A stretch of 11,489 nt of DNA, from assembly GCA_001783255.1 (NCBI GenBank), contig MFRB01000029.1:1-11489 (forward strand). Reading direction: 5' to 3'. The first letter of the stretch is position 1; each line of letters starts with the position of its first letter. The notes below the pieces were generated by a model that saw only the letters and a program-made list of their open reading frames with translations, made no database searches and was not told the origin of the DNA. Made by a program: the position numbers and the translations under genes. This DNA is from Candidatus Magasanikbacteria bacterium RIFOXYD12_FULL_33_17. GTDB lineage: Bacteria; Patescibacteriota; Patescibacteriia; Magasanikbacterales; UBA922. Shown here piece by piece: positions 3,487-9,836 of this stretch.

Positions 3487-4398
3487 ATGGTCTTAGAAAG
3501 AATAAGAGTAGATAAAGATAAACGATATGTCTGGGGAAGAGATAAGCATGATTTTGGATTGGAAAAATTGGGACCAGGAGAAATTGAAAAAAAGTCAGGT
3601 TCGAGTGATACCGTTTCTTTTGAATTAAGAAGAAGATCTAGTCCGGAGAGAAAAGATGGTCTTGTTGGAGATAATTATTGTCTTTTACCTGATTTAGATG
3701 TATATGCTGTTGCTGATGGTGTGAGTGAGTCTTCTAGTGATTCACGTTCTGCTGCTGGTGTCAGTAAATATTTGGAAAAGGTATGGCAAAAAAATTTAGA
3801 TAAATCCGGTAAAAAAATAGATGATTTGTCATTATCAGAAATGCATGATCTGATGTTGAAAGTCGTTTCAGATTTACAAGAAATTTTTTTACGACATAAC
3901 AAAAAAAATCCTGAAATATTTTTGGCTACCACGTTTAGTATGGTGAAGATGTACGAAGAATATTGTCTTGTAGTGAGTGTTGGCGATAGTCCTGTCTTTT
4001 TACAAAACAAGGAAGGACTAGAACAAGTTACCATTGCTCAAGATATTATTAGACAAGGTACAAAAGATAGAGATGGAAATTATTTACCAAAAAGTATAGA
4101 TGAATTATATAGTGCTGAATTGAATTTTGATAGAGTTGCTTTGCAAACAAAACGAGAAGAACCAGGAATTATTCGGAATAATCCTACAAGTTTATTGGGG
4201 CTTGAGAAAGGTTTTTCTGTAGATTTTTATATAAGAAAACTAAAAGATGGAGATAGAGTTTTATTGGCAACAGATGGAGCTGTAAAAACAAATGATAATC
4301 TGAGTTTAGATAGTAAAAAAACATTGTCTCAAGTAGCCGATACTTTGACGGATAATTTCGATGGAAATGATGACGCTACAATTTTAATTTTAGAATAA
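3487..4398 (+). CDS. PP2C-family serine/threonine phosphatase
   Basis: This 303-aa protein is a metal-dependent (PPM/PP2C) phosphatase domain. The expected motifs occur in order: GDNY at 61-64, VADGVSES at 75-82 (Asp77 binds metal), ATTFSMVK (147-154) with VVSVGDSPVFL (162-172, Asp167), GDRVLLATDGAV (255-266, Asp263) and NDDATILIL (294-302, metal-binding Asp295/296). The first 55 or so residues are a charged extension without a recognised domain. There is no membrane segment, so it should be cytosolic. The glycine-rich VADGMGG of typical family members is replaced by VADGVSES. The substrate is unknown, and no Ser/Thr kinase is visible in the window. It has its own promoter, no Shine-Dalgarno, and leads a two-gene operon. 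Confidence 0.85.
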   Translation: MVLERIRVDKDKRYVWGRDKHDFGLEKLGPGEIEKKSGSSDTVSFELRRRSSPERKDGLVGDNYCLLPDLDVYAVADGVSESSSDSRSAAGVSKYLEKVWQKNLDKSGKKIDDLSLSEMHDLMLKVVSDLQEIFLRHNKKNPEIFLATTFSMVKMYEEYCLVVSVGDSPVFLQNKEGLEQVTIAQDIIRQGTKDRDGNYLPKSIDELYSAELNFDRVALQTKREEPGIIRNNPTSLLGLEKGFSVDFYIRKLKDGDRVLLATDGAVKTNDNLSLDSKKTLSQVADTLTDNFDGNDDATILILE

Positions 4399-4408
4399 TA
4401 AAAATAAT

Positions 4409-4762
4409 ATGCCACAAAATTTGCCATTAAATTTGAATAATTCTGGTCTTTCCAAACCACAGTCATCTGTTCATGCTCAGAATTTTTCAACATTACAGTT
4501 ACAACAAAAAAAAGATATTTTGAATGCTAAGACCTCTGTTGGGAAAGCTATGAAAAAAAATAATGATTTTGGACCAACGTCATCTATTTCAAGAATAGGT
4601 CAGACTGCTAGTTCAGCTAGCACCTCGGTTGGTCATGGTAGTATAAATTCTTCTGGTGGCGATGATGAAAAACAACGTGATGAAATACGTGATAGATTAC
4701 GTTATAATCATATTAGACAAATGATGAAAGATAAGAAAAATAATACAGATGATAACGCGTAA
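4409..4762 (+). CDS. Asn/Ser/Gln-rich small protein, unknown
   Basis: It starts 10 bp after the PP2C stop, so it is almost certainly co-transcribed. The 117 residues are low-complexity: an Asn/Leu/Ser N-terminus (PQNLPLNLNNSGLSKPQSS), a Ser/Thr-rich middle (SSISRIGQTASSASTS, about 62-77), then a charged, probably helical tail with DEKQRDEIRDRLRYNHIRQM. No family is recognised and most of it is likely disordered. The Ser/Thr-rich centre next to a phosphatase makes it a conceivable phosphoprotein substrate or partner, which is pure inference from position. Confidence 0.6.
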   Translation: MPQNLPLNLNNSGLSKPQSSVHAQNFSTLQLQQKKDILNAKTSVGKAMKKNNDFGPTSSISRIGQTASSASTSVGHGSINSSGGDDEKQRDEIRDRLRYNHIRQMMKDKKNNTDDNA

Positions 4763-4801
4763 CAATTGCTAAGTGATATATGAAAAAAATTTTAAACAAA
4801 A

Positions 4802-4838
4802 AAAACGTCTCTCAATGGAGACGTTTTGATTTTTTTCA
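4802..4838. terminator. Bidirectional terminator between the PP2C operon and rpmB
   Basis: AACGTCTC/GAGACGTT (4804-4811 with 4818-4825) with a 6-nt loop, preceded by an A-run and followed by T-runs. It serves the plus-strand operon and, from the other side, rpmB. Confidence 0.8.
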
Positions 4839-4846
4839 AAAATATT

Positions 4847-5020
<174 letters not shown>

Positions 5021-5055
5021 ATAAAAAATTTAATACTTGTTATTAGATGATTCAT

Positions 5056-5071
5056 ATAGTACAATATACTT

Positions 5072-5084
<13 letters not shown>
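5056..5084 (-). promoter_or_regulatory. rpmB promoter
   Basis: On the minus strand: TTGACA (5079-5084), 17 bp, TACTAT (5056-5061). Expected start is near 5049, about 29 nt before the rpmB ATG. Confidence 0.75.
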
Positions 5085-5303
<219 letters not shown>

Positions 5304-5307
5304 ATGT

Positions 5308-5937
5308 ATGGATACTACTATATCAATGATTTTCTTTCTCGTTGTCATCATCATTTCTGCTATTATTCACGAATATTCACATGGTTGGGTGGCAGATAGA
5401 CTAGGGGACCCGACCGCTCGTTATGCTGGACGTCTTACCTTAAATCCAAAAGCTCATGTGGATATGTGGGGAACTTTTTTGTTACCTTTGTTATTATTTT
5501 TTGGTACGGGTGGCAAATTTCTTTTTGCTTATGCTAAGCCTGTACCTTTCAATCCTTACAATTTGAAAAATCAAAAATGGGGACCGGCCATGGTAGCTAT
5601 AGCAGGGCCACTTTCCAATCTTACTTTAGCTTTTGTTTTTGCTATGCTCATTAGATTTATGCCAATCACTAGTCAATTTGTAGCCAATATGGTTGGTTTG
5701 TTCTCTATAATAGTCTATGCCAATGTGATGCTCGCAGTATTCAATCTAGTACCTATTCCACCACTTGATGGCTCAAAAGTTCTTTATGCTGTTTTGCCAG
5801 ATTCAATGTGGAAAGTGAAGCAAGTTTTGGAGCAATATGGATTTTTTATTTTGATTGCTTTTGTTTTCTTTTTTTCTAGTGCTTTGGTACCTGTGATTTC
5901 TTTTGTTTATAGTTTGTTGGTGGGTGGAGGTTTTTAG
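5308..5937 (+). CDS. M50 (site-2 protease) family membrane metalloprotease
   Basis: This 209-aa multi-pass membrane protein belongs to the short, PDZ-less M50 group that cleaves peptides within the membrane. A first membrane segment (about 6-22) carries the zinc site H21-E22-Y-S-H25. A GPLSNL segment (100-105) starts another helix, and the third zinc ligand lies in NLVPIPPLDG (146-155, Asp154), the usual N-x2-P-x-P-P-L-D-G signature. Further hydrophobic segments are about 55-66, 107-117, 129-146 and 179-204. All catalytic residues are present. The start ATG 5308 directly follows a GGC-TTGAAA repeat arm, and no promoter is evident there. The substrate is unknown. Confidence 0.9.
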   Translation: MDTTISMIFFLVVIIISAIIHEYSHGWVADRLGDPTARYAGRLTLNPKAHVDMWGTFLLPLLLFFGTGGKFLFAYAKPVPFNPYNLKNQKWGPAMVAIAGPLSNLTLAFVFAMLIRFMPITSQFVANMVGLFSIIVYANVMLAVFNLVPIPPLDGSKVLYAVLPDSMWKVKQVLEQYGFFILIAFVFFFSSALVPVISFVYSLLVGGGF

Positions 5938-5982
5938 ACGCGGAATATATAGATTATAACGCAGATTTACACAGAAGTTTAA
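5938..5982 (+). repeat. Degenerate ACGCRGATTA-type spacer repeat
   Basis: The spacer after the M50 gene reads as decayed copies of one short word: ACGCGGAATA, AGATTATA, ACGCAGATTT, ACACAGAAG. Related words fill the str-operon spacers (9124-9155, 9717-9760). It is intergenic and no gene is seen. Confidence 0.45.
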
Positions 5983-5994
5983 AAATAAAATAAT

Positions 5995-7671
5995 ATGAGA
6001 ACAAATTTTGAAGGTGGAAGTGCTCCTGTTATTGAACAAGGTGCAAATTTAGAAAAAAAAGATTCTAAAGATCCTATAGATGCTCTTCTAGAATATCTTC
6101 AACTTGCTGCAACAATGTATGATCACTTGTCTTTTTGGAAATCAAAAGGGGACAAAAAAATAAGGAGTTTGGTGCGAGATGCTGATGATGATAGAGGAAG
6201 AGAATATCCTTATACTATTAGTACATCTGACGAAATAAAAGATAAAACAACTTCTCTAGAACTATCAATAGATATGTCAGTTGGTTTTCTTGCTATTCTT
6301 ATCAAAAGATTATTAAAATCTGATGATTTATCACAACTTTTGGAAGATAAATTTGGTAAAAAAGTTAGGTCACTAAATCAAGCAAAAGATATTGCAAGAG
6401 AACTAATTGAACCATTTTATGATCAATATTCTCGTCATCTAAGAGCTAATGGTGGAAAAGGAAAAAGAACACGTGACGCGATGTCGAGTGATGAATCAGC
6501 TTGGGATGTGGCTGCTATAGATGTCCCAAGTGGTGTGGATATCATGGATAATGATAAGTTACAAGTTTTACAAAATCAAAGAAAATCATTTGAAGAACTT
6601 GTAAAAAAACTTTCTCTTTTGCCAGGACCACACCAAAAATTTGCCAAGTTGTTAGCTGAAGGTCAAGGTACTGCACAAGATGTTAATCTTTTATTAAATA
6701 GTTATGCCTTTGGTAACAACAAAGGTTCTTTGGATTTCGGGAAACTTGATTTTGTCTGGGAACAAGAAGATTTAAAAAAACTGATGGACTTGATAACCAA
6801 GGTAACTGAATTTAATGAAGAAATACAACAAAAGTTGGGAATTGAGATTCCCTTTAAACCTGAGTGTGCCAGTCTAGAACAAGCCCGTGAAATAATGGCG
6901 GAAAATTTTTATGGGTCCGCTCAAATAAAAAAAGCTTTTGGTTTTGAAGTGCCTGCTAGTGAAATTCCAGACATTCCATATAGTCCGGCAGAATTGCAGA
7001 GAGCTAAAGCACTGGGAGAAAGACTTGTTTTACGTGTTAGCACGGATGATAGTGGACAATATTTAACTATGAAGAAAATAATTGAACTTGCCCAACCAAG
7101 ATTAATTGATGATTATAAATTGCAGCTATATAATGTAGATAGGCATCAAATGGAAGATTTTTATCAAACAAATTTTCTTAAAACCGAATGGAGGTTAATA
7201 AGTGGTTCTTTTGTTGCAGGTTCTACCAATCAAAATTATTTACACCAAACTAGATTATTACGTGATCATCTCAAAGCACTTGATTTTTTGTCTAAAAAAG
7301 AAGAAAGTGATTGTTCTGATGAAATTTTGCAACAATTGTCAGAACAAATGGGCGTGGACTGGAATAAACAAGAGATAATTGACCAAAATAAATATACTGC
7401 CAATTGGCGAGAGGTGACACGAAAAATAGTTGAACTACTTATCAACCAAAATCATCGTCGCACTCCGTCCGAAATAATTTATGATTGGGTGTTGGAATTT
7501 TCCAGAACCAAAGATATAGGATTATTTAAAAAAAATTTTGATTGGACTTCTTGTCTTTCGTCTTCTGGTCATCTTGTTTATATTGGTTGTTTTGTATCCG
7601 ATGGCATGAGTGTAGATGGTAGTGATCCTAATGATAGTGATAATAATATTGGTGTTGTTTCCCAACGTTAG
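5995..7671 (+). CDS. 558-aa conserved hypothetical protein
   Basis: This is a large soluble protein without signal peptide, membrane segment or recognised catalytic motif. It is rich in charged helical stretches. Two segments catch the eye: PYSPAELQRAKALGERLVLR with LTMKKI close behind (about residues 328-358), and a C-terminal module (about 480-558) with INQNHRRTPSEIIYDWVL, then a WTSCLSSSGHLVYIGCF segment and a Ser/Asp-rich end. From memory both resemble segments of uncharacterised proteins that recur, often as paralogues, in patescibacterial genomes; I cannot name a Pfam family. It starts at ATG 5995 without Shine-Dalgarno, 57 bp after the M50 gene, so the two may share a transcript. It runs convergently into the DUF2164 operon 36 bp away. 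Function unknown. Confidence 0.8.
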   Translation: MRTNFEGGSAPVIEQGANLEKKDSKDPIDALLEYLQLAATMYDHLSFWKSKGDKKIRSLVRDADDDRGREYPYTISTSDEIKDKTTSLELSIDMSVGFLAILIKRLLKSDDLSQLLEDKFGKKVRSLNQAKDIARELIEPFYDQYSRHLRANGGKGKRTRDAMSSDESAWDVAAIDVPSGVDIMDNDKLQVLQNQRKSFEELVKKLSLLPGPHQKFAKLLAEGQGTAQDVNLLLNSYAFGNNKGSLDFGKLDFVWEQEDLKKLMDLITKVTEFNEEIQQKLGIEIPFKPECASLEQAREIMAENFYGSAQIKKAFGFEVPASEIPDIPYSPAELQRAKALGERLVLRVSTDDSGQYLTMKKIIELAQPRLIDDYKLQLYNVDRHQMEDFYQTNFLKTEWRLISGSFVAGSTNQNYLHQTRLLRDHLKALDFLSKKEESDCSDEILQQLSEQMGVDWNKQEIIDQNKYTANWREVTRKIVELLINQNHRRTPSEIIYDWVLEFSRTKDIGLFKKNFDWTSCLSSSGHLVYIGCFVSDGMSVDGSDPNDSDNNIGVVSQR

Positions 7672-7707
7672 TTTTTTTTTCTTATCAATCAATTTAGTTA
7701 CCAGTGT

Positions 7708-7971
7708 CTAAGAATCTGTTTTTTGTTTCATTGCATCCAAATCTACTTCCAAATCTGTCATTTTTTCTTTGAACATTTCTTTGACTTCTTCTATGCCTTT
7801 ATTGTAAATAGGTTTTGTAAAATTTTCCAGGAAAAAATCAAGGACTTCTTCGGCAGCGATGACGCCGATTTCTTCTGATCTTTCTTCACTAAAAAAAGTA
7901 ATTATTTTGTTGATATGATTTCTGCGTTCTTCTTCAGAAAGAATGTCCCATTGTTTTTTTATTTGTGACAT
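7708..7971 (-). CDS. DUF2164 family protein
   Basis: This 87-aa protein matches the DUF2164 pattern: LSEEERRNHINKIITFF, then SEEIGVIAAEEVLDFFLEN and IYNKGIEEVKEMFKEKM, followed by an acidic helical tail. Family members are small, all-helical, cytosolic and without known function. The start ATG (7969-7971) is one base past the stop of the upstream 126-aa gene, so the two are co-transcribed and probably translationally coupled. Confidence 0.85.
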   Translation of the reverse strand: MSQIKKQWDILSEEERRNHINKIITFFSEERSEEIGVIAAEEVLDFFLENFTKPIYNKGIEEVKEMFKEKMTDLEVDLDAMKQKTDS

Positions 7972-7972
7972 A

Positions 7973-8353
7973 TTATTGAAAATAACTTAATCCTTCGGAT
8001 GTCTCATGTAGAGTTATTTGTTTTTGGTATTCTGGATCATAAATTTCTATGATTTTATATTTACCAGAAGTTTTATAATTTTCTTGTTTGTCTCCTGTTA
8101 TGGTTTGTTCAATTATAAATATTTTCCCCCAATACAACCATTTACCATCAATATTATGAACAAGGAAACATCTGGTTGGGGCATGATGAAATATGCGAGC
8201 ATTTGGTTTTTCTTTGAACTCAAATATTTTATTTTGTACTTCAGAAAGTTGTATTGGTTTTTCTTGATGTTTTTTAAGATCTAAAATATTTGCAGGGAAA
8301 CCTTGTTCGGTTGTGATTTGCAAAGTGTCATTCAGTTCTATATAACTTCCCAT
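7973..8353 (-). CDS. Conserved hypothetical protein (126 aa)
   Basis: First gene of a minus-strand pair with DUF2164. The protein has IELNDTLQITTEQGFPANIL (residues 5-24), FEFKEKPNARIFHHAPTRCFLVHNIDGKWLYWGK (about 44-77) and SGKYKIIEIYDPEYQKQITL (about 95-114). From memory this pattern recurs in patescibacterial hypothetical proteins, but I know no assigned function or named domain. It is probably a small mixed beta-rich cytosolic protein with no membrane segment. ATG 8353 has no Shine-Dalgarno; a promoter lies 32 bp upstream. Confidence 0.8.
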   Translation of the reverse strand: MGSYIELNDTLQITTEQGFPANILDLKKHQEKPIQLSEVQNKIFEFKEKPNARIFHHAPTRCFLVHNIDGKWLYWGKIFIIEQTITGDKQENYKTSGKYKIIEIYDPEYQKQITLHETSEGLSYFQ

Positions 8354-8384
8354 ATTTATTCATTAGGTTATTTAAAGTAAATAT

Positions 8385-8414
8385 ACTATAACACAATATC
8401 GAGTTGCCTCTCAA
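8385..8414 (-). promoter_or_regulatory. Promoter of the hypothetical-DUF2164 operon
   Basis: On the minus strand: TTGAGA (8409-8414), 18 bp, TATAGT (8385-8390). Start is expected near 8378. The -35 touches the GGC-TTGAAA repeat at 8413-8447. It is divergent from the str-operon promoter. Confidence 0.6.
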
Positions 8415-8447
8415 GCCTTTTAGGCCTTTCAGGCATTTTGAGCCTTT
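8413..8447. repeat. GGC-TTGAAA family repeat
   Basis: AAGCCTTTTAGGCCTTTC then AGGCATTTTGAGCC: GCC words every 9-10 bp, in the same orientation as the right arm at 5251-5303. It sits between two divergent promoters. Confidence 0.6.
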
Positions 8448-8456
8448 ATATATCCC

Positions 8457-8485
8457 TTGACAAAAAATTCAATATAGTATATATT
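8457..8485 (+). promoter_or_regulatory. Promoter of the leader RNA / str operon
   Basis: TTGACA (8457-8462), 17 bp, TATATT (8480-8485). It is near-perfect sigma-70, with start expected near 8492. It is the only convincing promoter between 8400 and fusA. Confidence 0.85.
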
Positions 8486-8491
8486 ACTTGC

Positions 8492-8637
8492 GTTCTCAAA
8501 AGGAACACCCAGACGTAGTATTCCGATCTAGTCGGAAGAAGACGTCCCTGAAATAAGGGATCAACGCTTTGGAGAAATAATTTTATACAAAAATTATCTT
8601 TTCTAAATTTGATTCCCAGAAACGGGAATTTTTTTAT
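8492..8637 (+). ncRNA. Structured leader RNA upstream of rpsL
   Basis: No ORF lies between the promoter and rpsL. The RNA contains GTTC/GAAC (8492-8495 with 8503-8506) and a two-storey stem in which GACGT (8512-8516) pairs ACGTC (8542-8546) around TTCCGA/TCGGAA (8521-8526 with 8532-8537). The internal loop between them is AGTA opposite GAAG, the pattern of a sarcin-ricin/bulged-G loop. Next come CCCT/AGGG (8546-8549 with 8556-8559), a closing AACGC at 8563-8567 complementary to GCGTT 8490-8494, an A-T stem (about 8573-8602) and a terminator. It is either a separate small RNA or an attenuating leader, possibly a ribosomal-protein binding site. It matches no riboswitch class I know. Confidence 0.6.
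8612..8635 (+). terminator. Intrinsic terminator of the leader RNA
   Basis: ATTCCC (8612-8617), loop AGAAAC, GGGAAT (8624-8629) and a T-run to 8635. It lies about 60 bp before the rpsL ATG with no second promoter visible in between, which is why attenuation is a reasonable reading. Confidence 0.8.
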
Positions 8638-8651
8638 TAATTTAGCTTATT

Positions 8652-8688
8652 GTAGGCCTAGTTGGCCTAGTAAGCCTCGTAAGCATTT
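8652..8688. repeat. GGC-TTGAAA family repeat, divergent copy
   Basis: TAGGCCTAG, TTGGCCTAG, TAAGCCTCG, TAAGCATTTT follow each other with a 9-bp period up to the rpsL start. It places a repeat array in the rpsL 5' leader in place of a Shine-Dalgarno. Confidence 0.55.
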
Positions 8689-8694
8689 TGAATT

Positions 8695-9120
8695 ATGCCA
8701 ACAATGAATCAAGTATTGCGTAAAGGTAGAACAAGTCAGAAGAAAAAATCTGCTTCTCCTGCTATGCAATTTACCTGGGACAGTTTGCACCGCAAAAAGA
8801 CAACTCTACGTAGAGGAAGTCCTTTCAAACGTGGTGTTTGTACAAAAGTGTACACTGCAACCCCAAAGAAACCTAACTCAGCTTTGCGTAAAGTTGCTAA
8901 GGTTCGTTTATCAAACGGTTCTGAAATTATTGCCTATATTCCTGGTGAAGGACACAATTTGCAAGAACATTCAATCGTACTTATCCGTGGTGGTCGTGTA
9001 AAAGATTTACCTGGTGTACGTTATCATATTGTTCGTGGTGTCTATGATACTCAAGGTGTAGAAGGTCGTAACAGAAGTCGTTCTATTTATGGAACTAAGA
9101 GACCTAAAGTTAAAAAATAA
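8695..9120 (+). CDS. rpsL: 30S ribosomal protein S12
   Basis: S12 sits at the decoding centre of the small subunit. The 141-aa protein begins MPTMNQVLRKGR and contains KRGVCTKVYTATPKKPNSAL, GEGHNLQEHS and GGRVKDLPGVRYHIVRG, all standard. About 15 residues (FTWDSLHRKKTTLRRGSP) lie between the SPAMQ segment and KRGVC, matching the longer Firmicutes-type form (about 138 aa) rather than the 124-aa E. coli form. The Lys in TPKKPN and the KDLPG loop are as in streptomycin-sensitive proteins. There is no Shine-Dalgarno; ATG 8695 gives the canonical start. First gene of the str operon, followed by rpsG and fusA. Confidence 0.97.
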   Translation: MPTMNQVLRKGRTSQKKKSASPAMQFTWDSLHRKKTTLRRGSPFKRGVCTKVYTATPKKPNSALRKVAKVRLSNGSEIIAYIPGEGHNLQEHSIVLIRGGRVKDLPGVRYHIVRGVYDTQGVEGRNRSRSIYGTKRPKVKK

Positions 9121-9239
9121 GAAACACTAATTTTAACACGAATAAACACGAATCCTAACCTGAATTTTCATAAATATAATTGTGTTTAGGTGGGAAGGTG
9201 ATCAAGTTGTTAAATGAAAATTAATTTAATAAAAATTTT
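9121..9239 (+). repeat. rpsL-rpsG spacer of degenerate short repeats
   Basis: 119 bp without a gene. It holds ACACTAATTTTAACACG and AATAAACACGAAT words, then AGGTGGGAAGGTGATCAAG and TTGTTAAATG words. Both types recur after rpsG. No Shine-Dalgarno precedes rpsG. Confidence 0.4.
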
Positions 9240-9716
9240 ATGAGAGGAAAAAGAGCTCAAAAACGTCTAATACTTCCAGATCCAGTATATAATAGCGAAC
9301 TTTTGTCAAAATTTGTGAATTTTATCATGATTGGTGGTAAAAAATCTACAGCCCAAGCTATTGTTTATGGTGCTTTGGAAATTATTAGTAAAAAAAATAA
9401 AGCAGATGCTTTGAAAACTTTTGAACAAGTTATCGAAACTGCTCGTCCACAAGTGGAAGTACGTTCTCGTCGTGTGGGTGGTGCCAATTATCAAGTTCCT
9501 ATGCCTGTTTCTGGTGGTAGACAAAATGCTTTGGCTTTCCGTTGGATTGTCGCAGCTGCTCACGCTAGAAAAGGTACTACAATGAAAGAAAAGTTAGCCT
9601 CTGAATTTTCTGATATTTTAGAAGGTGTTGGTGGTACTATTAAGAAAAAAGAAGATGTACATAGAATGGCTGAAGCTAACAAAGCTTTTGCTCATTTTGC
9701 TAGATTTTCACGTTAA
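9240..9716 (+). CDS. rpsG: 30S ribosomal protein S7
   Basis: S7 nucleates assembly of the 30S head and contacts E-site tRNA. The 158-aa protein (usual length 156) has MRGKRAQKR, DPVYNSELLSKFVNFIMIGG, GKKSTAQAIVYGAL, ARPQVEVRSRRVGGANYQVP, RKGTTMKEKLASE and NKAFAHFARF in the expected order. It is the second gene of the str operon. In E. coli, S7 represses the operon by binding between rpsL and rpsG; here that spacer is made of degenerate repeats and shows no obvious matching fold. Confidence 0.97.
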   Translation: MRGKRAQKRLILPDPVYNSELLSKFVNFIMIGGKKSTAQAIVYGALEIISKKNKADALKTFEQVIETARPQVEVRSRRVGGANYQVPMPVSGGRQNALAFRWIVAAAHARKGTTMKEKLASEFSDILEGVGGTIKKKEDVHRMAEANKAFAHFARFSR

Positions 9717-9836
9717 AAACACTGATTACACAGATTTGTATTTGATTACACTGATATAATAAGTGATTAAGTGATCAGGTGATTAGGTGAAATAGACTAA
9801 TTAACCAATAATCTAATAAACTAATTTTTAAAATAT
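9717..9836 (+). repeat. rpsG-fusA spacer of degenerate short repeats
   Basis: 120 bp without a gene. ACACTGATTACACAGAT and GATTACACTGAT words are followed by a clear 9-bp array, AGTGATTA-AGTGATCA-GGTGATTA-GGTGA (9761-9790), then ACTAATTAA/CTAATAAACTAA words. The rpsL-rpsG spacer has the same classes in the same order. Confidence 0.5.

Noticed and set aside
8490..8567. Cloverleaf-like set of stems resembling a tRNA
   Set aside because: The length and a closing GCGTT/AACGC fit loosely, but there is no TTCRA T-loop, no D-loop GG, no anticodon-arm geometry and no acceptor end. It is better read as a leader RNA.
8765..8830. Apparent insertion in S12 between SPAMQ and KRGVC
   Set aside because: The longer S12 form is normal in Firmicutes-type proteins (about 138 aa), so it is not an anomaly.
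9761..9790. Direct repeats considered as a CRISPR array
   Set aside because: The unit is only 9 bp and adjacent units have no spacers.
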